From positions 12,065,814 through 12,129,813 of the forward strand of contig CP136063.1 in the NCBI GenBank assembly GCA_032622095.1: 64,000 nucleotides of DNA, written 5' to 3'. This DNA comes from Siphonodentalium dalli. Its lineage: Eukaryota > Mollusca > Scaphopoda > Gadilida > Siphonodentaliidae. Of this stretch, positions 37,680-50,570 are shown one piece after another. Both the position numbers and the translations under genes were made by a program. Each line of letters begins with the position of its first letter. Position 1 is the stretch's first letter. Below the pieces are notes generated by a model. The model was given only the letters and a program-made list of their open reading frames with translations, was not told the DNA's origin and did no database searches.

Positions 37680-38165
37680 GTAGAGTCAGGTGGTCATATC
37701 ATGTGTAGAGTCAGGTGGTCATAGGATGTGTAGAGTCAGGTGGTCATATCATGTGTCGAGTCAGGTGGTCATATCATGTGTCGAGTCAGGTGGTCATAGG
37801 ATGTGTCGAGTCAGGTGGTCATATCATGTGTCGAGTCAGGTGGTCATATCATGTGTCGAGTCAGGTGGTCATAGGATGTGTAGAGTCAGGTGATCATAGG
37901 ATGTGTAGAGTCAGGTGGTCATAGGATGTGTAGAGTCAGGTGATCATAGGATGTGTAGAGTCAGGTGGTCATATCATGTGTAGAGTCAGGTGGTCATAGG
38001 ATGTGTAGAGTCAGGTGGTCATATCATGTGTCGAGTCAGGTGGTCATATCATGTGTCGAGTCAGGTGGTCATAGGATGTGTCGAGTCAGGTGGTCATATC
38101 ATGTGTCGAGTCAGGTGGTCATATCATGTGTCGAGTCAGGTGGTCATAGGATGTGTAGAGTCAGG
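37680..38165 (+). repeat. 275 bp (11-monomer) higher-order repeat
   Basis: The pattern of TGTAGAG and TAGGATG monomers at about 37686-37890 recurs at 37961-38165, an offset of 275 bp. It diverges where GTGATCA replaces GTGGTCA. Confidence 0.75.
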
Positions 38166-39659
38166 TGGTCATAGGATGTGTCGAGTCAGGTGGTCATATC
38201 ATGTGTCGAGTCAGGTGGTCATAGGATGTGTAGAGTCAGGTGGTCATATCATGTGTCGAGTCAGGTGGTCATATCATGTGTAGAGTCAGGTGGTCATATC
38301 ATGTGTCGAGTCAGGTGGTCATAGGATGTGTAGAGTCAGGTGGTCATATCATGTGTAGAGTCAGGTGATCATATCATGTGTAGAGTCAGGTGGTCATATC
38401 ATGTGTCGAGTCAGGTGGTCATATCATGTGTCGAGTCAGGTGGTCATAGGATGTGTCGAGTCAGGTGATCATATCATGTGTCGAGTCAGGTGGTCATATC
38501 ATGTGTCGAGTCAGGTGGTCATAGGATGTGTCGAGTCAGGTGGTCATAGGATGTGTCGAGTCAGGTGGTCATAGGATGTGTAGAGTCAGGTGGTCATATC
38601 ATGTGTCGAGTCAGGTGATCATATCATGTGTCGAGTCAGGTGGTCATAGGATGTGTAGAGTCAGGTGGTCATAGGATGTGTAGAGTCAGGTGGTCATATC
38701 ATGTGTCGAGTCAGGTGATCATATCATGTGTCGAGTCAGGTGGTCATAGGATGTGTAGAGTCAGGTGGTCATAGGATGTGTAGAGTCAGGTGGTCATAGG
38801 ATGTGTAGAGTCAGGTGGTCATAGGATGTGTAGAGTCAGGTGGTCATATCATGTGTCGAGTCAGGTGATCATATCATGTGTCGAGTCAGGTGGTCATAGG
38901 ATGTGTCGAGTCAGGTGGTCATAGGATGTGTCGAGTCAGGTGGTCATAGGATGTGTAGAGTCAGGTGGTCATATCATGTGTCGAGTCAGGTGATCATATC
39001 ATGTGTCGAGTCAGGTGGTCATATCATGTGTCGAGTCAGGTGATCATATCATGTGTCGAGTCAGGTGGTCATATCATGTGTCGAGTCAGGTGGTCATAGG
39101 ATGTGTAGAGTCAGGTGGTCATAGGATGTGTCGAGTCAGGTGGTCATATCATGTGTCGAGTCAGGTGATCATATCATGTGTCGAGTCAGGTGGTCATAGG
39201 ATGTGTAGAGTCAGGTGGTCATAGGATGTGTAGAGTCAGGTGGTCATAGGATGTGTAGAGTCAGGTGGTCATATCATGTGTCGAGTCAGGTGGTCATATC
39301 ATGTGTCGAGTCAGGTGGTCATATCATGTGTCGAGTCAGGTGGGCATATCATGTGTCGAGTCAGGTGGGCATATCATGTGTCGAGTCAGGTGAACATATC
39401 ATGTGTCGAGTCAGGTGATCATATCATGTGTCGAGTCAGGTGGTCATAGGATGTGTCGAGTCAGGTGGTCATAGGATGTGTCGAGTCAGGTGGTCATATC
39501 ATGTGTCGAGTCAGGTGATCATATCATGTGTCGAGTCAGGTGATCATAGCATGTGTCGAGTCAGGTGGTCATAGGATGTGTCGAGTCAGGTGGTCATATC
39601 ATGTGTCGAGTCAGGTGGTCATATCATGTGTCGAGTCAGGTGATCATATCATGTGTCGA

Positions 39660-40035
39660 GTCAGGTGGTCATAGGATGTGTCGAGTCAGGTGGTCATATC
39701 ATGTGTCGAGTCAGGTGAACATATCATGTGTCGAGTCAGGTGGTCATATCATGTGTCGAGTCAGGTGGTCATATCATGTGTCGAGTCAGGTGGTCATAGG
39801 ATGTGTCGAGTCAGGTGGTCATATCATGTGTCGAGTCAGGTGAACATATCATGTGTCGAGTCAGGTGGTCATATCATGTGTCGAGTCAGGTGGTCATATC
39901 ATGTGTCGAGTCAGGTGGTCATAGGATGTGTCGAGTCAGGTGGTCATATCATGTGTCGAGTCAGGTGAACATATCATGTGTCGAGTCAGGTGGTCATATC
40001 ATGTGTCGAGTCAGGTGATCATAGCATGTGTCGAG
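39660..40035 (+). repeat. 125 bp (5-monomer) higher-order repeat, three copies
   Basis: TAGGATG markers lie near 39672, 39797 and 39922, exactly 125 bp apart, each followed 50 bp later by a rare GTGAACA monomer (near 39716, 39841 and 39966). A fourth, slightly longer copy follows with GTGAACA near 40141. Confidence 0.88.
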
Positions 40036-43000
40036 TCAGGTGGTCATATCATGTGTCGAGTCAGGTGGTCATAGGATGTGTCGAGTCAGGTGGTCATATC
40101 ATGTGTCGAGTCAGGTGGTCATATCATGTGTCGAGTCAGGTGAACATATCATGTGTCGAGTCAGGTGGTCATAGGATGTGTCGAGTCAGGTGGTCATAGG
40201 ATGTGTCGAGTCAGGTGGTCATAGGATGTGTAGAGTCAGGTGGTCATATCATGTGTCGAGTCAGGTGATCATATCATGTGTCGAGTCAGGTGGTCATAGG
40301 ATGTGTCGAGTCAGGTGGTCATAGGATGTGTAGAGTCAGGTGATCATATCATGTGTCGAGTCAGGTGGTCATAGGATGTGTCGAGTCAGGTGGTCATAGG
40401 ATGTGTCGAGTCAGGTGGTCATAGGATGTGTAGAGTCAGGTGGTCATATCATGTGTCGAGTCAGGTGATCATATCATGTGTCGAGTCAGGTGGTCATAGG
40501 ATGTGTAGAGTCAGGTGGTCATAGGATGTGTAGAGTCAGGTGGTCATATCATGTGTCGAGTCAGGTGGTCATATCATGTGTCGAGTCAGGTGGTCATAGG
40601 ATGTGTCGAGTCAGGTGGTCATAGGATGTGTAGAGTCAGGTGGTCATAGGATGTGTCGAGTCAGGTGGTCATAGGATGTGTCGAGTCAGGTGGTCATATC
40701 ATGTGTCGAGTCAGGTGGTCATATCATGTGTCGAGTCAGGTGATCATAGGATGTGTAGAGTCAGGTGGTCATAGGATGTGTCGAGTCAGGTGGTCATAGG
40801 ATGTGTAGAGTCAGGTGGTCATATCATGTGTCGAGTCAGGTGGTCATATCATGTGTCGAGTCAGGTGATCATATCATGTGTCGAGTCAGGTGATCATATC
40901 ATGTGTCGAGTCAGGTGGTCATATCATGTGTCAAGTCAGGTGATCATATCATGTGTCGAGTCAGGTGGTCATATCATGTGTCGAGTCAGGTGGTCATATC
41001 ATGTGTCGAGTCAGGTGGTCATAGGATGTGTAGAGTCAGGTGGTCATAGGATGTGTCGAGTCAGGTGATCATATCATGTGTCGAGTCAGGTGGTCATAGG
41101 ATGTGTAGAGTCAGGTGGTCATAGGATGTGTAGAGTCAGGTGGTCATATCATGTGTCGAGTCAGGTGGTCATAGGATGTGTCGAGTCAGGTGGTCATAGG
41201 ATGTGTCGAGTCAGGTGTCATATCATGTGTCGAGTCAGGTGGTCATATCATGTGTCGAGTCAGGTGGTCATAGGATGTGTAGAGTCAGGTGGTCATAGGA
41301 TGTGTAGAGTCAGGTGGTCATATCATGTGTCGAGTCAGGTGGTCATAGGATGTGTCGAGTCAGGTGGTCATAGGATGTGTCGAGTCAGGTGAACATATCA
41401 TGTGTAGAGTCAGGTGGTCATATCATGTGTCGAGTCAGGTGGTCATAGGATGTGTAGAGTCAGGTGATCATATCATGTGTCGAGTCAGGTGGTCATAGGA
41501 TGTGTAGAGTCAGGTGGTCATATCATGTGTCGAGTCAGGTGGTCATATCATGTGTCGAGTCAGGTGGTCATATCATGTGTCGAGTCAGGTGATCATATCA
41601 TGTGTCGAGTCAGGTGGTCATAGGATGTGTCGAGTCAGGTGGTCATAGGATGTGTCGAGTCAGGTGGTCATAGGATGTGTCGAGTCAGGTGGTCATATCA
41701 TGTGTAGAGTCAGGTGATCATATCATGTGTAGAGTCAGGTGGTCATATCATGTGTCGAGTCAGGTGGTCATATCATGTGTCGAGTCAGGTGATCATATCA
41801 TGTGTCGAGTCAGGTGGTCATAGGATGTGTCGAGTCAGGTGGTCATAGGATGTGTCGAGTCAGGTGGTCATAGGATGTGTAGAGTCAGGTGGTCATATCA
41901 TGTGTAGAGTCAGGTGGTCATAGGATGTGTAGAGTCAGGTGGTCATATCATGTGTCGAGTCAGGTGGTCATAGGATGTGTCGAGTCAGGTGGTCATAGGA
42001 TGTGTAGAGTCAGGTGGTCATATCATGTGTAGAGTCAGGTGGTCATATCATGTGTAGAGTCAGGTGGTCATAGGATGTGTCGAGTCAGGTGGTCATAGGA
42101 TGTGTCGAGTCAGGTGGTCATAGGATGTGTCGAGTCAGGTGGTCATATCATGTGTCGAGTCAGGTGGTCATAGGATGTGTCGAGTCAGGTGATCATATCA
42201 TGTGTCGAGTCAGGTGGTCATATCATGTGTAGAGTCAGGTGGTCATAGGATGTGTAGAGTCAGGTGGTCATAGGATGTGTAGAGTCAGGTGGTCATATCA
42301 TGTGTCGAGTCAGGTGATCATATCATGTGTCGAGTCAGGTGGTCATATCATGTGTCGAGTCAGGTGGTCATAGGATGTGTCGAGTCAGGTGATCATAGCA
42401 TGTGTCGAGTCAGGTGTCATATCATGTGTCGAGTCAGGTGGTCATATCATGTGTCGAGTCAGGTGATCATATCATGTGTCGAGTCAGGTGGTCATATCAT
42501 GTGTCGAGTCAGGTGGTCATATCATGTGTCGAGTCAGGTGGTCATATCATGTGTCGAGTCAGGTGGTCATAGGATGTGTCGAGTCAGGTGATCATATCAC
42601 GTGTCGAGTCAGGTGATCATATCATGTGTCGAGTCAGGTGATCATATCATGTGTCGAGTCAGGTGGTCATATCATGTGTCGAGTCAGGTGGTCATAGGAT
42701 GTGTCGAGTCAGGTGATCATAGGATGTGTCGAGTCAGGTGGTCATATCATGTGTCGAGTCAGGTGGTCATATCATGTGTCGAGTCAGGTGGTCATATCAT
42801 GTGTCGAGTCAGGTGGTCATAGGATGTGTTGAGTCAGGTGGTCATATCATGTGTCGAGTCAGGTGATCATAGCATGTGTCGAGTCAGGTGGTCATATCAT
42901 GTGTCGAGTCAGGTGGTCATATCATGTGTCGAGTCAGGTGGTCATATCATGTGTCGAGTCAGGTGGTCATAGCATGTGTCGAGTCAGGTGATCATATCAT

Positions 43001-46000
43001 GTGTCGAGTCAGGTGGTCATAGGATGTGTCGAGTCAGGTGGTCATATCATGTGTCGAGTCAGGTGGTCATAGGATGTGTCGAGTCAGGTGGTCATATCAT
43101 GTGTCGAGTCAGGTGGTCATATCATGTGTAGAGTCAGGTGGTCATAGGATGTGTAGAGTCAGGTGGTCATAGGATGTGTCGAGTCAGGTGGTCATAGGAT
43201 GTGTAGAGTCAGGTGGTCATAGGATGTGTAGAGTCAGGTGGTCATATCATGTGTCGAGTCAGGTGGTCATATCATGTGTCGAGTCAGGTGGTCATAGGAT
43301 GTGTAGAGTCAGGTGGTCATATCATGTGTCGAGTCAGGTGGTCATAGGATGTGTCGAGTCAGGTGGTCATAGGATGTGTAGAGTCAGGTGGTCATATCAT
43401 GTGTCGAGTCAGGTGGTCATATCATGTGTCGAGTCAGGTGATCATATCATGTGTCGAGTCAGGTGATCATATCATGTGTCGAGTCAGGTGGTCATATCAT
43501 GTGTCAAGTCAGGTGATCATATCATGTGTCGAGTCAGGTGGTCATATCATGTGTCGAGTCAGGTGATCATATCATGTGTCGAGTCAGGTGGTCATAGGAT
43601 GTGTCGAGTCAGGTGATCATATCATGTGTAGAGTCAGGTGGTCATATCATGTGTAGAGTCAGGTGGTCATAGGATGTGTAGAGTCAGGTGATCATAGGAT
43701 GTGTCGAGTCAGGTGATCATATCATGTGTCGAGTCAGGTGGTCATATCATGTGTCGAGTCAGGTGGTCATATCATGTGTAGAGTCAGGTGGTCATAGGAT
43801 GTGTAGAGTCAGGTGATCATAGGATGTGTCGAGTCAGGTGATCATATCATGTGTAGAGTCAGGTGATCATATCATGTGTCGAGTCAGGTGGTCATATCAT
43901 GTGTAGAGTCAGGTGGTCATATCATGTGTAGAGTCAGGTGGTCATAGGATGTGTAGAGTCAGGTGATCATAGGATGTGTCGAGTCAGGTGGTCATATCAT
44001 GTGTAGAGTCAGGTGGTCATAGGATGTGTAGAGTCAGGTGATCATAGGATGTGTCGAGTCAGGTGATCATATCATGTGTCGAGTCAGGTGATCATATCAT
44101 GTGTCGAGTCAGGTGGTCATATCATGTGTCGAGTCAGGTGATCATATCATGTGTCGAGTCAGGTGGTCATATCATGTGTCGAGTCAGGTGATCATATCAT
44201 GTGTAGAGTCAGGTGGTCATATCATGTGTCGAGTCAGGTGATCATATCATGTGTAGAGTCAGGTGATCATAGGATGTGTCGAGTCAGGTGGTCATAGGAT
44301 GTGTAGAGTCAGGTGATCATAGGATGTGTCGAGTCAGGTGGTCATATCATGTGTCGAGTCAGGTGATCATATCATGTGTAGAGTCAGGTGATCATAGGAT
44401 GTGTCGAGTCAGGTGGTCATAGGATGTGTCGAGTCAGGTGATCATAGGATGTGTCGAGTCAGGTGGTCATATCATGTGTCGAGTCAGGTGGTCATATCAT
44501 GTGTCGAGTCAGGTGATCATATCATGTGTAGAGTCAGGTGATCATAGGATGTGTCGAGTCAGGTGGTCATAGGATGTGTCGAGTCAGGTGGTCATAGGAT
44601 GTGTCGAGTCAGGTGGTCATATCATGTGTCGAGTCAGGTGATCATATCATGTGTCGAGTCAGGTGGTCATAGGATGTGTCGAGTCAGGTGGTCATATCAT
44701 GTGTCGAGTCAGGTGATCATATCATGTGTCGAGTCAGGTGGTCATATCATGTGTCGAGTCAGGTGGTCATATCATGTGTCGAGTCAGGTGGTCATATCAT
44801 GTGTCGAGTCAGGTGGTCATATCATGTGTCGAGTCAGGTGGTCATATCATGTGTCGAGTCAGGTGGTCATATCATGTGTCGAGTCAGGTGGTCATATCAT
44901 GTGTCGAGTCAGGTGGTCATATCATGTGTCGAGTCAGGTGGTCATATCATGTGTAGAGTCAGGTGGTCATATCATGTGTAGAGTCAGGTGATCATAGGAT
45001 GTGTCGAGTCAGGTGGTCATATCATGTGTCGAGTCAGGTGGTCATAGGATGTGTCGAGTCAGGTGGTCATATCATGTGTCGAGTCAGGTGGTCATATCAT
45101 GTGTAGAGTCAGGTGGTCATATCATGTGTAGAGTCAGGTGGTCATAGGATGTGTCGAGTCAGGTGGTCATATCATGTGTCGAGTCAGGTGGTCATATCAT
45201 GTGTCGAGTCAGGTGGTCATATCATGTGTCGAGTCAGGTGGTCATATCATGTGTCGAGTCAGGTGGTCATATCATGTGTCGAGTCAGGTGGTCATATCAT
45301 GTGTCGAGTCAGGTGGTCATATCATGTGTAGAGTCAGGTGGTCATATCATGTGTAGAGTCAGGTGGTCATAGGATGTGTCGAGTCAGGTGGTCATATCAT
45401 GTGTCGAGTCAGGTGGTCATAGGATGTGTCGAGTCAGGTGGTCATAGGATGTGTAGAGTCAGGTGGTCATATCATGTGTCGAGTCAGGTGGTCATAGCAT
45501 GTGTCGAGTCAGGTGGTCATATCATGTGTCGAGTCAGGTGGTCATAGGATGTGTCGAGTCAGGTGGTCATAGGATGTGTCGAGTCAGGTGGTCATATCAT
45601 GTGTCGAGTCAGGTGGTCATATCATGTGTCGATTCAGGTGGTCATATCATGTGTCGAGTCAGGTGATCATATCATGTGTCGAGTCAGGTGGTCATATCAT
45701 GTGTCGAGTCAGGTGGTCATATCATGTGTCGAGTCAGGTGGTCATAGCATGTGTCGAGTCAGGTGGGCATATCATGTGTAGAGTCAGGTGGTCATATCAT
45801 GTGTCGAGTCAGGTGGTCATATCATGTGTCGAGTCAGGTGGTCATATCATGTGTCGAGTCAGGTGGTCATATCATGTGTCGAGTCAGGTGGTCATATCAT
45901 GTGTCGAGTCAGGTGGTCATATCATGTGTAGAGTCAGGTGGTCATAGCATGTGTCGAGTCAGGTGGTCATAGCATGTGTCGAGTCAGGTGGTCATAGCAT

Positions 46001-47775
46001 GTGTCGAGTCAGGTGATCATATCATGTGTCGAGTCAGGTGGTCATATCATGTGTCGAGTCAGGTGGTCATATCATGTGTCGAGTCAGGTGGTCATATCAT
46101 GTGTCGAGTCAGGTGGTCATATCATGTGTCGAGTCAGGTGGTCATATCATGTGTCGAGTCAGGTGGTCATATCATGTGTCGAGTCAGGTGGTCATATCAT
46201 GTGTCGAGTCAGGTGGTCATATGTGTCGAGTCAGGTGGTCATATCATGTGTCGAGTCAGGTGGTCATATCATGTGTCGAGTCAGGTGGTCATATCATGTG
46301 TCGAGTCAGGTGGTCATATCATGTGTCGAGTCAGGTGGTCATATCATGTGTCGAGTCAGGTGGTCATATCATGTGTCGAGTCAGGTGGTCATATCATGTG
46401 TCGAGTCAGGTGGTCATAGCATGTGTCGAGTCAGGTGATCATATCATGTGTCGAGTCAGGTGATCATATCATGTGTCGAGTCAGGTGGTCATATCATGTG
46501 TCGAGTCAGGTGGTCATATCATGTGTCGAGTCAGGTGGGCATATCATGTGTCGAGTCAGGTGGTCATAGCATGTGTCGAGTCAGGTGGTCATATCATGTG
46601 TCGAGTCAGGTGGTCATAGCATGTGTCGAGTCAGGTGATCATATCATGTGTCGAGTCACGTGATCATATCATGTGTCGAGTCAGGTGGTCATATCATGTG
46701 TCGAGTCAGGTGGTCATATCATGTGTCGAGTCAGGTGGTCATATCATGTGTCGAGTCAGGTGGTCATATCATGTGTCGAGTCAGGTGGTCATATCATGTG
46801 TCGAGTCAGGTGGTCATAGCATGTGTCGAGTCAGGTGATCATATCATGTGTCGAGTCAGGTGATCATATCATGTGTCGAGTCAGGTGGTCATATCATGTG
46901 TCGAGTCAGGTGGTCATAGCATGTGTAGAGTCAGGTGGTCATAGGATGTGTCGAGTCAGGTGGTCATATCATGTGTCGAGTCAGGTGATCATATCATGTG
47001 TCGAGTCAGGTGATCATATCATGTGTCGAGTCAGGTGATCATATCATGTGTCGAGTCAGGTGGTCATAGGATGTGTCGAGTCAGGTGGTCATAGGATGTG
47101 TCGAGTCAGGTGGTCATATCATGTGTCGAGTCAGGTGGTCATATCATGTGTCGAGTCAGGTGGTCATAGGATGTGTCGAGTCAGGTGATCATATCATGTG
47201 TCGAGTCAGGTGGTCATATCATGTGTCGAGTCAGGTGGTCATATCATGTGTCGAGTCAGGTGGTCATATCATGTGTCGAGTCAGGTGGTCATATCATGTG
47301 TCGAGTCAGGTGGTCATATCATGTGTAGAGTCAGGTGGTCATATCATGTGTCGAGTCAGGTGGTCATATCATGTGTCGAGTCAGGTGGTCATATCATGTG
47401 TCGAGTCAGGTGGTCATAGCATGTGTCGAGTCAGGTGGTCATATCATGTGTAGAGTCAGGTGGTCATATCATGTGTCGAGTCAGGTGGTCATATCATGTG
47501 TAGAGTCAGGTGGTCATATCATGTGCAGAGTTACGTGGTCATAGCATGTGTCGAGTCAGGTGGTCATGTCATGTGTCGAGTCAGGTGGTCATATCATGTG
47601 TCGAGTCAGGTGATCATATCATGTGTCGAGTCACGTGGTCATATCATGTGTCGAGTCAGGTGGTCATGTCATGTGTCGAGTCAGGTGGTCATATCATGTG
47701 TCGAGTCAGGTGGTCATAGCATGTGTCGAGTCAGGTGGTCATATCATGTGTCGAGTCAGGTGGTCATATCATGTG

Positions 47776-49602
47776 TCGAGTCAGGTGATCATATCATGTG
47801 TCGAGTCAGGTGGTCATATCATGTGTCGAGTCAGGTGGTCATATCATGTGTCGAGTCAGGTGGTCATAGCATGTGTAGAGTCAGGTGGTCATATCATGTG
47901 TCGAGTCAGGTGGTCATATCATGTGTCGAGTCAGGTGGTCATATCATGTGTCGAGTCAGGTGGTCATATCATGTGCAGACTTACGTGGTCATAGCATGTG
48001 TCGAGTCAGGTGGTCATGTCATGTGTCGAGTCAGGTGGTCATAGCATGTGTCGAGTCACGTGGTCATATCATGTGTCGAGTCAGGTGGTCATATCATGTG
48101 TCGAGTCAGGTGGTCATATCATGTGTCGAGTCAGGTGGTCATGTCATGTGTCGAGTCAGGTGGTCATATCATGTGTAGAGTCAGGTGGTCATATCATGTG
48201 TCGAGTCAGGTGGTCATGTCATGTGTCGAGTCAGGTGGTCATATCATGTGTAGAGTCAGGTGATCATATCATGTGTCGAGTCAGGTTGTCATATCATGTG
48301 TCGAGTCAGGTGGTCATATCATGTGTCGAGTCAGGTGGTCATATCATGTGTCGAGTCAGGTGGTCATATCATGTGTCGAGTCAGGTGGTCATATCATGTG
48401 TCGAGTCAGGTGGTCATATCATGTGTCAAGTCAGGTGGTCATATCATGTGTCAAGTCAGGTGGTCATATCATGTGTCGAGTCAGGTGGTCATATCATGTG
48501 TCGAGTCACGTGGTCATATCATGTGTCGAGTCAGGTGGTCATATGTGTCGAGTCAGGTGGTCATATCATGTGTCGAGTCAGGTGGTCATATCATGTGTCG
48601 AGTCAGGTGATCATATCATGTGTCGAGTCAGGTGATCATATCATGTGTCGAGTCAGGTGGTCATAGGATGTGTCGAGTCAGGTGGTCATAGGATGTGTCG
48701 AGTCAGGTGGTCATATCATGTGTCGAGTCAGGTGGTCATATCATGTGTCGAGTCAGGTGGTCATAGGATGTGTCGAGTCAGGTGATCATATCATGTGTCG
48801 AGTCAGGTGGTCATATCATGTGTCGAGTCAGGTGGTCATATCATGTGTCGAGTCAGGTGGTCATAGCATGTGTAGAGTCAGGTGGTCATATCATGTGTCG
48901 AGTCAGGTGGTCATATCATGTGTCGAGTCAGGTGGTCATATCATGTGTCGAGTCAGGTGGTCATATCATGTGCAGACTTACGTGGTCATAGCATGTGTCG
49001 AGTCAGGTGGTCATGTCATGTGTCGAGTCAGGTGGTCATAGCATGTGTCGAGTCACGTGGTCATATCATGTGTCGAGTCAGGTGGTCATATCATGTGTCG
49101 AGTCAGGTGGTCATATCATGTGTCGAGTCAGGTGGTCATGTCATGTGTCGAGTCAGGTGGTCATATCATGTGTAGAGTCAGGTGGTCATATCATGTGTCG
49201 AGTCAGGTGGTCATGTCATGTGTCGAGTCAGGTGGTCATATCATGTGTAGAGTCAGGTGATCATATCATGTGTCGAGTCAGGTTGTCATATCATGTGTCG
49301 AGTCAGGTGGTCATATCATGTGTCGAGTCAGGTGGTCATATCATGTGTCGAGTCAGGTGGTCATATCATGTGTCGAGTCAGGTGGTCATATCATGTGTCG
49401 AGTCAGGTGGTCATATCATGTGTCAAGTCAGGTGGTCATATCATGTGTCAAGTCAGGTGGTCATATCATGTGTCGAGTCAGGTGGTCATATCATGTGTCG
49501 AGTCACGTGGTCATATCATGTGTCGAGTCAGGTGGTCATATGTGTCGAGTCAGGTGGTCATATCATGTGTCGAGTCAGGTGGTCATATCATGTGTCGAGT
49601 CA
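47776..49602 (+). repeat. 997 bp-offset tandem duplication
   Basis: About 830 bp (47776-48605) recurs at 48773-49602. The offset of 997 bp equals 40 monomers minus 3 bp, explained by one 22 bp monomer. Rare monomers are shared in place, including ATGTGCAGACTTACGTGG, GGTCATGTC and GTCAAGTCAGG. The ~170 bp between the two members contains the isolated TAGGATG patch. Confidence 0.88.
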
Positions 49603-49916
49603 GGTGGTCATATCATGTGTCGAGTCAGGTGGTCATATCACGTGTCGAGTCAGGTGGTCATATCATGTGTCGAGTCAGGTGGTCATATCATGTGTAGAGT
49701 CATGTGGTCATATCATGTGTCGAGTCAGGTGTTCATATCATGTGTCGAGTCAGGTGGTCATATCATGTGTCGAGTCAGGTGGTCATATCATGTGTCGAGT
49801 CAGGTGGTCATATCATGTGTCGAGTCAGGTGAGCATATCATGTGTCGAGTCAGGTGGTCATATCATGTGTCGAGTCAGGTGGTCATGTCATGTGTCGAGT
49901 CAGGTGATCATATCAT

Positions 49917-50570
49917 GTGTCGAGTCACGTGGTCATATCATGTGTCGAGTCACGTGGTCATATCATGTGTCGAGTCAGGTGGTCATATCATGTGTCGAGT
50001 CAGGTGGTCATATCACGTGTCGAGTCACGTGGTCATATCATTTGTCGAGTCACGTGGTCATATCATGTGTCGAGTCACGTGGTCATATCATGTGTCGAGT
50101 CAGGTGGTCATAACATGTGTCGAGTCAGGTGGTCATATCATGTGTCGAGTCACGTGGTCATATCATGTGTCGAGTCACGTGGTCATATCATGTGTCGAGT
50201 CACGTGGTCATATCATGTGTCGAGTCAGGTGGTCATATCATGTGTCGAGTCACGTGGTCATATCATGTGTCGAGTCAGGTGGTCATATCATGTGTCGAGT
50301 CAGGTGGTCATATCATGTGTCGAGTCAGGTGGTCATATCATGTGTCGAGTCAGGTGGTCATATCACGTGTCGAGTCACGTGGTCATATCATGTGTCGAGT
50401 CAGGTGGTCATATCATGTGTCGAGTCAGGTGGTCATATCATGTGTCGAGTCGCGTGGTCATATCACGTGTCGAGTCAGGTGGTCATATCATGTGTCGAGT
50501 CAGGTGGTCATATCATGTGTCGAGTCAGGTGGTCATATCACGTGTCGAGTCAGGTCGTCATATCATGTGA
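49917..50570 (+). repeat. CACGTG-rich satellite block, first copy
   Basis: About ten monomers in 650 bp carry G18C, giving GTCACGTGG, and about four carry T6C, giving TATCACGTGTC. Both changes create the palindromic E-box CACGTG. The block recurs at 54885-55538 with few differences. Elsewhere in the array these variants are scattered. Confidence 0.85.

Larger units (their letters stand above)
35197..47190 (+). repeat. Inner satellite domain B', TAGGATG-rich, right
   Basis: TAGGATG and TGTAGAG monomers are frequent from the block edge to about 47.17 kb, as on the left side. A first zone of transition to outer-type monomers lies at about 45.9-46.9 kb, where TAGCATG, GTGGGCA and a 22 bp monomer (near 46220) appear. 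Confidence 0.85.
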
